Positions 42,901 through 54,900 of a stretch of DNA of 64,000 nt are shown in pieces. A program made the translations under genes and the position numbers. Every line of letters starts with the position of its first letter. Position 1 is the first letter of the stretch. Location of the stretch: the NCBI GenBank assembly GCA_015143295.1, contig CM026557.1, positions 29,731,760 through 29,795,759 on the forward strand. The letters are read 5' to 3'. The notes beneath the pieces are model-generated. The model was not told where the DNA came from. It saw only the letters and a program-made list of their open reading frames with translations, and did not search any database. The DNA comes from Tetracentron sinense. Taxonomy: Eukaryota > Streptophyta > Magnoliopsida > Trochodendrales > Trochodendraceae.

Positions 42901-45900
42901 AAATGAAACCAAAGAAAATAACCTTGCCTCAATGAATTCGAATCTCTCTTTTGATCTCTAAATTTGAAGGGATCTATGAATTTGAATCTCTCTATACGGA
43001 ATTCGAATCTCTTTTGATCATTTGAAATCAACGAGATACTTGATTTTAGGGTTAGAGAGAGGGAATGGATACCAAATGACATCAAAATAGCGAGTTTAAG
43101 ACCTCTCAAACTCAAGATATAGCTCTCGGTTCGATATGGTTAACTTTAGGATTGTTTTAGTACTTAGTCGTATCATATCGTTGTCCTGACTACCAATACT
43201 TATTGATATACTCCATATTTTATATCATGCCTGCACCAGATGTTGAATTGGCTGAAAGGGGCAGACTTTCAAGGTGCATCAACAGCAACAGTTTCTAATG
43301 CTATGAGTAACAGTTTTAGATTAAAGAAGAAGAAAAATCTTAGGAGAAGAATATGAAGCAAAATCCCATCAAATATACGGATGGAAAAAAGAAAAATGTC
43401 CAACCGAAGAGGATGACAGGTATTTGTCTATTCGATTTGGCATAAGAAAGGCTATAAATGAATATTGAACTTTCTTAGAATCCCATCACTTCTGGTTTTT
43501 TTGATGAATATTTGTTAACTAGTCTATGATGTAGTACGAAGAAAGAACAATGCTAGATTATAATGAAAGGAAATACGGAGTTTAATGAGAAATGAAATAA
43601 GGGAAAAAGAGAAGAGTAGAGTCTCAATACTTCTATGGATTACCTCGGGTTGGAGTCTCACCAACTTAGGCCTCCGAAGATGGAGTCACACCACCAATGT
43701 AAAGAGTCATACCTTATTAAAGAAGAACATTTCATTCACTTTGAGTTTCTACATTGTCTTAGGGTCTTCTATTTATATGCATTCATAGAACATTTCACAT
43801 CTAGACTCTTAGACTTTCTAGAATATTTTTTCTTCAAATAAAGACTCTCATGGACTTATTTGTGGGCCTCATGGTCAGGCTTTCTTGGGCCTACGATAAT
43901 ATACTTTGAGGCCCACAGGCCTGTCTTCATCAATTCCCCCCGTCATGAAAAAACTCGACTCCAACGAGTGAATCGCCTAGTAATGCTCATACAAATCAGG
44001 ATTGATTTGCTGAAAATCCTCTACAGTGATCTATGTGCAATCTGATAGAGGAAGATTCTTCCACTTAACTAACAACTTTTGATATCTACCACGCCTTGTT
44101 CACATAATTTGATCATAAAGCATATCTTCAATGTCCTCTACCTTTTGTTTGGGTGTTGAACGAAGATGGATAGCACACTCTGCAGTTTTTTCATGGTGCC
44201 CAAAATATGTTGTTAAGTCTTCAATGTTGAAGATAGAGCTAAATTGAAAATCAGTGGAAGCTCAAGCAAGTAAGCATTTTCCCCAAGTCGCTTCAAAACA
44301 CGATAAGGTCCAACATTCTTTGATTAAACCTTGTGATAGGTACCAGTTGGGAACCTTTTAGGCCTTAAACGGGCCATCACCATATCACACTCATTGAATT
44401 TGGCAAACCGTCGATGGAGATTAGCTTTTTCTTTGTAACTCTCAGTACTAATTGCAATCATTCTGCAGACCTCATCATGGATTTCCTTGATATGTTAGGA
44501 GAATGCTTCAGCATCTTCACTAATGCAAGTAGATACTGGTAAATGTATCAAATCAATAGGCTGCCTAGGATTAATACCATTAGTAATCTCAAAAGAAGAT
44601 CGTCTCGTTGTTCGATTAATAGAGTTATTATAAGCAAACTCCGCCCGAGGAAGAATAAGATCCCATGTTGTAATTTTGTCACCAACCAAGCATCGTAACA
44701 AATTACCCAAGCTTCGATTCACAACTTCTATTTGGCCGTTTGTCTATGGATGATAAACACTAGAGTACTTAAGTTTTGTGCTCATTTTTGCCCACAATGT
44801 TTTCCAGAAGTAACTCACGAACTTAACATCTCGATCAAAAACAATAGTTTATGGCACCCCATGCAAGTGAACATCTTGAAAGAATAATGTGGCTATATAC
44901 GAAGCATCATAAGCCTTCTTACATGGAATAAAATGTGTCATTTTTGAGAATCGGTCCACAACAAGGTTGTTAAATCGAAATCGAATCGTAAAATCATTTT
45001 AGGACCGATTCGATTCAAATTATGATTCAAATCGTAAATCGTAAGATTCAATCATTTTATAAAAAAAATACAAATATTACTTAATAAATCAAAAAAATAG
45101 AATAATCTATTATCCAAAGATTTCATTCAAATTTATTGATAAAAGAAAGTAATGAACATTTCGTTGCAAACACTATAAAAAAACTCGAATGAACTTCATA
45201 AAATGAAAAAAAAAAAAAAAACCAATATTATTAAAAATAAATCAACAAAAGTAAACTCATATAATTATGTTGTATGAGATCAAGTATCAAAAGACTTTGA
45301 CAATTAAAAAGACTAACAAAATAAACTATCAAGTTTTCCCAAAATCCAACTTCATCATCTTTCTTCTTCCTCATTTCTTCTCTTTTTTTTCCTCATTTTT
45401 TTCCCGTTTCACAACATGTCAACAATAGAGAGAAACCCCAAATAGGGGTTTTGGCATGTCCGTAATAGGAATTTTCTTATTTCTTCCCTCTTCTTAAAAG
45501 GCATAAAGTACCTTCAAAAAATCAAAAGAATAAAAATATTTTTTAAGTATTGGTCTGTAAAAGGGGTTTCATGCTCGAATCACCTGAATCGCCTTAATTA
45601 TACGATTTGAATTGCAAATTGTAATCAGAATCGCAAATCAAATGAGATTTATCCAATTAAGATTTTCACCTCCGATTTGAATTGTTTTGCTTGAGATTCG
45701 AATCGAATCGTAGGATTTGAATCGCAAATCGCAAGGAATTAACAATCATGGTCCACAACGGCGAAAATATAATCGAATCCTCTTTGAGTTTTTGGTAAAC
45801 CCAACACGAAATCCATGTTTAAATCTTCCCATGGTGTTTTCAGAATAGCCAGTGGAGTGTACAACCCGGTGTTCTTCTTTTGCTCTTTTCCCAATTGACA

Positions 45901-48900
45901 AGCTCGACATTGCTTCAAAATCTTTCCCATATCACGCTTGGCCAATAAAAACGATTTTCCACAAAGTGTGATCGTTTTGTCCATGGTTTAAAATATCGAT
46001 ACGTATCCTGTTTAGAGCTAGCTACCCGATACACTTGTACGTTTAAAAAAAAACTCCCCCATATCGGGCCGATACGAGACTGATACATGCCCGATATAGG
46101 GGATTTTTCAATTAATTTTTTTTTCTCCTTCCATTTACACTAGGATCCACAGCACAGATCCAATACGCACAACTTATTTAAATAAAATATTATTTAATAA
46201 TTTTAAATTAATATTACTTTCATTTACTTAAGATATTAATATGCAAATAAGGTTATTCCCCATTTGAATTCAATAAAAATTATCCTGATTCAAATTCCAA
46301 AAGAATAAAAAGTCAAATTTCCAGTTCAAGAACAAAATCTTTTTAGCACATTTTAAGGATTTGGTTAAAAATTTCAACTTTCAAATGATAAGGAGGGTAT
46401 AAAAGTCAACTAACAGTGTAACAGTTCAACATAAAAAGACTTACAATAAGATTAAAATCTATGGTTGTAATTCAATATATTCTTATTTAACTCATTGAAT
46501 GTAAGGTTTTAATATCTATATTGTTTATCTTATACTTAGCTAAATGACTATGCTTTGTATTTTCATATCTTTTTATGAGCACAGCACGCACGCACGCTTT
46601 TTTTAACTTATAAAATTCTTAACTCATATATATATGGTTATAAACATAGTTGGAGACCTTCATTTAGTTTGTTAATAGTTTATATTTGCATTAAAAGAAG
46701 TTTTATATAAGTATCTAAGTTTTTCCTTACGTATCCAAACATTTCTTAGTGTATCCTGATTTTTTTCGCCGTATCTATAGGATACGTTGATACATATCCT
46801 GTTTTGGACTTACTGATACAGCACCCGATACCGACATTTTGAACCGTGGTTTTGTCACGTCCAAAATGTCCCCCTAGACCTCCAGAGTGTAGCTCCCATA
46901 CAACACGATCTCGAAGAGAAGTTCTTGGTAGGCACAACCGGTTCCCAAAAAATAGGCACCCGTCAAGTAACTGATACTACGAGTAATCTGAATTAGGGCC
47001 TACTAGTAAAGTCCCATATATCTTACCAAAAATCTTGTCAGATGTGTAATCATATTTAATCTCCTCAAATCCAACAACTGTTACTGTAATGGTTGGTAGA
47101 ATGTAGGACTTATGGCTTAACGTGTCTGCAACCTTATTTTCAATCCTTACCATGTGTTTTAGAAGGAAAGTAAATTCCTGTAGATATGCGCTCCACTTAG
47201 CATGTTGAGCACTGAGCTGCTTTTGAGAATTAAGATATCGCAAAGCTTCATGATCTGAGAACAAAATGAACTCCCGATAGATAAGATAATGCCTCTAATG
47301 CTTCAGGGCTTGAACCACAGCATAGAACTCAACATCGTAGATAGAGTACCTTTTTCGGGCATTGTTGAGCTTCTCACTAAAATAATCGGATGTCCTTGAC
47401 TTAAGACGACACCGATTCCCACATGTGAAGCATTACAAGCAACTTCGAACATCTTATCAAAGTCTAGGAGTCGTAGGATTGGGACCTCAGTCATCTTTAC
47501 TTTAATCTCTTCAAAAGCCCGGGTAGTGGCCTTCGTCCATTCAAACTGTACACCTTTCATGCATTCAGTAATAAGGGCCATGATGGTACTGAAATTTCTA
47601 ATAAATCGCCGATAGAAAGTAGTTAGCTCATGGAAGCTCTGCACTTCATGAATGTTAGAAGGAAGCTGACACTCAATGATTGCTCTAACCTTCACAGGAT
47701 CCGCCTCAACTCCCCTTGATGATACAACAAAGCCCAAGAAAACAATGCTTTGACTCATGAAAGAACACTTTTTCAAGTTAATGTAGAGTTTCTCAGATCT
47801 TAAAACTCTCATAACTTGACAGATTCTCCTCATGGTCCTTATTAGATCGGCTATAGATAATAATATCATCAAAGTAGACTACGACAAATCTTCCAATAAA
47901 AGGTCAAAGTACCTCTGTCATAATGCGTATGAATATGCTTGGGGCAATGGTTAGTCCAAATGGCATGACTAACCACTCATACAAATCATCTTTAGTCTTA
48001 AAGGTTGTTTCCATTCATCTCCTGGACGGATGCGAATTTTGTGGTATCCGCTACAAAGATTTATCTTAGAGAAGATCATTGCACCTGCCATCATGTCGTC
48101 AAGCCTTGGAATTGGAAATCTGTATTTAATCATAATCTTGTTGATGGCTCGACTATCAACACACATCCTCCAAGTTCCATCGCATTTAGAAGTGAGGAGC
48201 GCAGGTACTACACAAGGACTCATATTTTCTCTTATGAATCCCTTGTTAAGGAGATCATCCACTTGCCTTTTAAGTTCGGCATACTCTGTCGGGTTCATGC
48301 GATAGGCTAGCAAGTTGGGTAAAACAACTTCAGGTATCAAATCGATTGCATGTTGGATATCCTTTATTGGTGGCAACACTTTTGGAAGTTCTTCTAGAAT
48401 GAGATCTGAAAAATCCGATAGAAACTTCTGAATTTCAGGTAGCTGCTCCTTTGGCATTTCCTTGGGTTATTCAACTTCACGACCCACTAATGCATAAATT
48501 AGCCCTTGATCTCGGCTGTCCTCCATGAATTCTTGCATGGTAAGCACATTAAGGGAGATCTTCTTTCCCACCTTCTTCATGGGTAAGGTATCCTTCATGG
48601 GCTTAAGGATAATTTCGACAGCCATTGTGTAACAAAGTATAGGTATTGGCAAATCCATCATGTTGAACCTTAAGGTCATATTGTTGGAATTTTGGCTCGA
48701 ATACGACAATACCCAAAGGGGCGATCAATCGCCCACGGGCGATCGATAGATCGCCCCAAGTGGGGATTGATCACCCGAAGCGCCAGGTGCGTGGAATTTT
48801 TTCTGGAAAAATGCTATTTTAGTCTTTATATGCTTTGGGAAACCCCTATTCCGATTGGGGGACTTTCTATTAGTCTAGGTCTCTTGTTTAGCCTATAAAT

Positions 48901-51900
48901 AGGGGATTATGGGTCTAGGGTTTGTATCTAATTATCTTGAAAGGATCAAGGGAATGCTTTTGTAGTGAGAGTGGGATATAATAGAAAGGGTTAAAGCATA
49001 CTAGGGCTTGGAAAAAGTTTAGAGAGGATACATAGAGATTATTCTTTGGGTTTTCATAGAGAAGGTGAGTTGAGTGCTTTTGTATTAGTTCCTTAAGGTT
49101 TCTGTGAATAAAGAAGTGATCAGATCTTGACCCGTGGGCGTAGGCAGGTTGTTGCCGAATCACGTATATCTCTTGTGTTCCTTTGTGTGTGTGTTTTGGT
49201 TTATTCTTTTCTGTCTGGTTATTTCTATTGGTTGTCTTTCCTACATCAAATTGGTATCAGAGCTTCGGGTTGAGTTAAATTATTTTTCAATGGCTTTGAA
49301 AAATTATGAGCAAGAGAAGTTTGACGAAAAAGGGAGTTTCAATCTGTGGCAAAAGATGGTAAAGGATATCCTAATTCAACAGGGTCTCGCAAGGGCATTG
49401 AAGGTAGAATACGGTAAACCGAAAAAGATGCCCGATGCAGATTGGGAGGACATTGAGGCGAGGGCAGTCAACACAATACGCCTCTGTCTTGCAGATAACG
49501 TGATGCATAGAGTTATGGATGAGGAATCGACACCAGATCTTTGAAAAGAAGTTGGAAACGCTCTATATCGGAAAGAGCCTTACCAACAGGTTATACTTGA
49601 AAAAGGAGTTCAATACCTTAAAGATGACGGAGGGTGCAAATCTCATGGAGCACATAACGTGTTCAACCAGATCTTGAATCAACTGCTGAAAGTTGATGTC
49701 AAGGAGGATGAAGAAGACCAGGCCGTAGGGCTTCTTACATCACTTTCAAACTCATATAATCACTTGGTTATAACTCTCATGTATGGCAAGGAGACATTGC
49801 TAATGGAGGAGGTCAGGCGCTACTCTCTTAAGAGATTAGGCGGAAGTCATCGCATGATGGAAATAATCATGCTATGGTTGCTTAGGGAGGAAGAAGGGAC
49901 TTGAAGAGAGGATCTGGAAAAGGCAGGGGCAGATCCAAGGGAAAAGGCGGGGTCCAGTGCTATCATTGTAAAGAATTAGGAATGTCCAAGGCGTGCTGAT
50001 GGGAAGAGGAATTCTTCCTGAGGAGATTCTTCAGCGGCAATAACAACGGACAATGAGGAATACATTGGAGATGTTTTCACAGTCTCCAAAGGTACGGACA
50101 ATTCTTCTGGTGAGTGGATTTTAGATTCGGGGGCTTCATGTCATATTTGCTCAAATATGAAAATTTTGATACATTCCAAAAGGGGACAAGAAAAGTATTC
50201 CCGGGAGATGGATCTGAATGTGAAATCCCGAGATTTGGTAATGTAAAGATAAAAATGTTTGATGGAGTTATTCCGACTTTGGGAGGGGTAGTTTGTGTCC
50301 CTAAGTTGCGAAGAAATTTAATATCACTCGGGCAATTAGACTCCGATGGCTATTGCTACACAGTTGCAGGTGGAGTTATCAAAATAAAGCGGGGAAAGCA
50401 GAGTTGCTTAGTTTTGATGAAGGGGAAGAAGTGTGGTGGATTATATCTTCTGGAAGGGAATACGGTGGTAGGTGGAGCGACTACAAGGTCTACAGGAAAA
50501 CAAAAACCTGATGTTGTGCAGAGGGTAGAAAGTTCATCTAAAGTCTCTTTCGCATTTGGTGCAAAGATGAGTATTCCAGTAGGTTTTCGTAAGGGTGGAG
50601 ATGGTGATGATGTGCCTTTGATGGAGAGGACGGGTCATGTCCTCGCCCGAGATTCTTCTAGATTGGAGAATGGGTTTTCAAGCTACACATAGGTTTTGAT
50701 TATGTTTTATCGAATCCGGTAGAGGATTCAAGGGTGTGTAGCTAGTGGGTCTCTTTTGCAGATGGTGCAGAGGCGAGCAAAGTCAAAGCAGGAGTTTACG
50801 GTATTTGCAAACGGGTTTGCGGTAATTGCAAACGGGGTTTTAAAATTTTGAGAGAGATTTTGGTTTGAGGTGGAGGTGTTTCTCGAATGTGGGCGATGTG
50901 GTGTTTTATCTTGAAGATTTGCTTGGTGATTAGCAAATCGATTCTCTTGGTTGCGGTGGTATCGCGGAATTCTCGCTAAGGTGGAGATTGTTGGAATTTT
51001 GGCTTGAATACGACAATGCCCAAAGGAGCGACCGATCGCCCACCAAGGGGGATCGATCACCCGGAGCGCTTGGTGCGTGGAATTTTTTTGGGAAAAATGC
51101 TATTTTAGTCTTTATATGCTTTGGGAAACCCCTATTCCGATTAGGGGACTTTCTATTAGTCTAAGTCTCTTGTTTAGACCTATAAATAGGGGATTATGGG
51201 TCTATGGTTTGTATCTAATCATCTTGAAATGATAAAGGGAATGCTTTTGCATTAAGAGTGAGAGATAATAGAAAGGGTTAAAGCATACTAGGGTTTGGGA
51301 AAGGTTTAAGGGAGGATAGATAGGGATTCTTCTTTGGGTTTTCATAGAGAAGGTGAGTTAAGTGCTTTTGTACTGGTTCCTCAAGGTTTTTGTGAATAAA
51401 GTGATCGGATCTTGACCCGTGGACGTAGGCTGGTTGTTGCCGAACCACGTATATCTCTTGTGTTCCTTTGTGTGTGTGTTTTGGTTTATTCTTTTTTGTC
51501 TAATTATTTCTATTGGATGTCTTTCCCACATCACATTTAGCCATAGTCTTCCCAACAAGATGTGGCTAACTTTCATTGGGATAACATCACACCAAATTGA
51601 ATCGGAATAATTTTAACCCAAAGAAAAATTAACTAAGCATCGAATACTTATCAGTATTGATGTGTCATTTACCCAAGCAACTCGATAAGGTCGTGAGTGT
51701 TTTACAACCTTTAGATTCAACTTATCAACAAATTCCTGGGAAGCCACGTTCATACTACTTCCTCTGTCGATGATGACCTTGCAAACTTTTCCTTCACAAG
51801 CTACATGAGTATGAAAAATATTGGTACGACGATAATCTTCCCTCACCTCTTCCTTAGGTATGGTCAAGATTCTTCGAACTATAAGAGTAGTCTCAGGGAG

Positions 51901-54900
51901 ACCTTCTAGTTCTTCAATATCTAACTCTTTTAATGGTTCAACCCAGTGTTACTTAGGCATTTCAGTTTTTCCAAATTTTGTCGTGCCGACACTTGGACAC
52001 GACATTCCTTGGTACGTGCTTATACCATGTCATGATGACGTCAACATTATGATTAGGCACGTGATGCTTCAAGTATGTCGTGTCATTATAAAAATAGAAT
52101 TACTATGAACTTTTTGTCAAGTTGTGTTGCTTTTTCAGAAACATAGAAGAAATTTTATTAGGATAGCAGCGACAACAACAACGATCAATATGTACATATC
52201 TCTCTTCTCTTTTTCCTCTCTCTTGTTGCTCATTTCAACTCCTTATATGAGTATTTTTTATAAGTTAGGTATATACATTTTTTAAAACAATGGGGACAGA
52301 TGATCACCCCTCTTCCTATTATTATTTAAAAATTTATGTTAATCATATATATATATATATATATATATATTTTAATCATTTTTTAAAATGTGTACGTCAG
52401 TGTCGCCGTATTGGGATTTTCAAAGCTTGTCGTGCTGAACACCTCTAGACACTTGGCACTTGTACAGTTGTACCACGTGCCCAGGTAAAACTGGTTCAAC
52501 CCCTTGATCATTAACAAATTGATCTTCCACAGTTTCTTCTTCATAATAGTGAATGTTCTTTGTAGGACACAACTGCATAATGCCCTGCTCCACCACACTT
52601 GTAGCATTTTGCTTCACTATCACGGCGTGGGGTACTATTCATAGGAGCCTTGCCCTTGTTATTATCTCCATCAAATGGCTTCGAGCTGCTGAATTTGTTG
52701 ATTAAAGGAGAGTTTGAAGTACTCACATTGCTACCGGGAGCATTAGAAGCATTTTGAGAGGTAGAGAATCCTCCAACTATGGCTCTAGTACACTTTAACG
52801 TTGAGTGCCTTAATTGGGCTTCAATCTTTAATAAGCTTCTTCAAGGCTTGTCAAGCGTACATAAGTTCCTTCTTAATTTCCATCTTCAAACCCATCCGAT
52901 ACCGCGATATAGCTTGTCGCTCATCTTCCGTTATCCGGCTACGAATGGTCAATTCATTGAATTTCTCCGTGTATTCCTCTGCACTAGAAGCTCTTTGCCG
53001 AAGTAGAAATAACTTCTCAAAGACGGGTTTTTTCATAATCAAGAGGAAGATACTTCTCTTTCAACTTCAATTTAATTTCCTCCCAATCATTGATAGGAAG
53101 GAGGATGACCGAGTCTATAGAGTCAATCCTCAATATTATGCCACCATATACGAGCTTGTCCCTTGAGTTTCATTTTCACAAAACGGACCCGTCGTTCTTC
53201 GGACATTTCGAACCAGTCAAAATAATCTTCCAAAGACATTAACCAATCTTGGAAGGCATGCGGATCTAGTTTTCCGAAGAAATCAGCAACTTCAACTTTA
53301 ACTCCTCTCGATCCATCATCAAATCGATCTCTATAATTATCGCGGCACTCCAAGAATTGATGGAAAATCCCTTGTGGAATTCTAGCTTCAACACGATGTC
53401 AAGGTTATCAATGCAAAGTAGAGTCATCGCAAATTGGAGTATGAGTTGTTGATGCTTTGGGCCGATTGTTCCTCGTGCCCTCACCAATCTATGTCTTCAA
53501 GCTCTTGAAAAACTTCATCAAAATTTGTGTCACCATTGTTGGGTTCTTGTTGAACTTCTTCCGACTGTTCCGGGAATATACGAGACCATAGAATGTCTAT
53601 ATGTTGAGAGAGTTGTTGCACATGTTGAACTAACTCCAAAATAAGTTCATCTCGCTGAGATTGCGTGAGTTTTAGATGCATTTGGTTGTCCACTTCGAGT
53701 AGACATCTTTCCACAAAATTGCCAAGAAGTCGGAACTTGCTTTGATACCAAAAATTGATGTAGTACGAAGAAAGAATAATGTTAGATTATAATAAAATGG
53801 ATTACGGAGTTTAATGAGAAATGAAATAAGGGGAAAGAGAAAAGAGAAGTAGAGTCTCACTACTTTTATGGATTACCTCGGGTTGTAGTCTCACCAACTT
53901 AGGCGTCCGAATATGGAGTCCCACCACCAATGTAAAGAGTCACACCTAGTAAAGAAGAACTTTTCATTCACTTCAATTCTGAGTATCTACATTGCCTTAA
54001 GGTCTTCTATTTATAGGCATTCATAGAACATTCCACATAAATGTTAAGACATTAAATGATTTATAGTTTCTAGGACCAACTAAGACTCTTGGACTTTCTA
54101 GATAAGACTTTTGGACTTTCTAGACATCTAGACTCTTAAACTTTCTAGAAAATTCTTTCTTTAAACAAAGACTCTCCAGAAGAATGATTAATGAAAAAAT
54201 TTCCAGCAAGGATTTTTGACTTCTAGAAGAATCATTGGACTTATTTGTGGGACGGATATCCGCACCGACCCACTCGGAATTTTCCCTACGGAAACCAGGG
54301 TAAGTCAAGGAGTGGGAGTTAAACACACAACCATAGAGAGCAAACTCGGGACGCTAGCCAACTGCACCAACCCCTGGCGACACCAATTTTCAAGAAGATG
54401 GTGGTCCAAATACACCAAGACCCTTATCTTATGTGGATGTATAAACAATGAGAAAGATGTCTAGTTAAATTTGCAGTTTTTGGATCTGTGCGATAGGATT
54501 AAATTTTTTTTTTTTTTATCGGTAATCAATACATCAATATATATAAAGAGAAACGAGTATACAAAGAAGTTTACAATGAGTGAATCAAGGAAAGCAAAGC
54601 AAATAGAGCGAATACAACATGAAAAGAGAAAACATAGAAACCATAGCCAATGGCTCGACAACAAGGGACAGAGTGCCTCACAACAAGATAGCTCCCACTT
54701 CATCTCCCAAAGGAGTAATAGATGACCAATCCATAATCATGCGCCAAATAGGGCCAGTATGAGAGAATTAGGAGAAGAGAAATTGTCAAACGCGCGACAA
54801 TTTCGTTCCTTCCACACACTTCATGAGATAGCTTAGACCAAATCACTTTCTTAACCCCCACCATTGTCGTCAATTTCTAGCCTGATAAGAAATTCAGCAG

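Larger units (their letters stand above)
44050..48457 (-). pseudogene. pol: pol region: RT, RNase H, integrase, chromodomain-like tail
   Basis: From high to low coordinates: RT ([17 protein letters not shown]-like block and [15 protein letters not shown], 48300-48200; [18 protein letters not shown], near 47720), RNase H ([13 protein letters not shown], near 47255), integrase zinc-finger side ([15 protein letters not shown], near 46890), integrase core ([14 protein letters not shown], near 45825, and [16 protein letters not shown], near 44650) and a chromodomain-like [16 protein letters not shown] near 44090. Two hAT-type elements interrupt the integrase. Fossil with many breaks. Confidence 0.85.
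48682..51533 (+). mobile_element. Ty1/Copia element, non-autonomous, nested in the chromovirus
   Basis: Matching LTRs (48682-49248 and 50989-51533), primer site, a gag-side region and a protease-side region, a polypurine tract, and near-identical flanks CATAT and CATTT. Only about 1.7 kb lies between the LTRs; no reverse transcriptase or integrase core is present, so it would have depended on a partner. It appears broken. Confidence 0.88.
43527..54251 (-). mobile_element. Ty3/Gypsy chromovirus fossil (minus strand) with nested insertions
   Basis: LTRs at 43527-43932 (3') and 53756-54251 (5', outer end not intact), primer site, gag, protease, RT, RNase H, integrase and a chromodomain-like tail, all on the minus strand. 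Inside it lie three hAT-type elements (44962-45750, 45982-46848, 51944-52493) and a copia element (48682-51533). The coding parts are broken many times, so it looks older than the Tekay-type element. No target duplication could be read because the 5' LTR ends at a SINE-like sequence. Confidence 0.9.
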
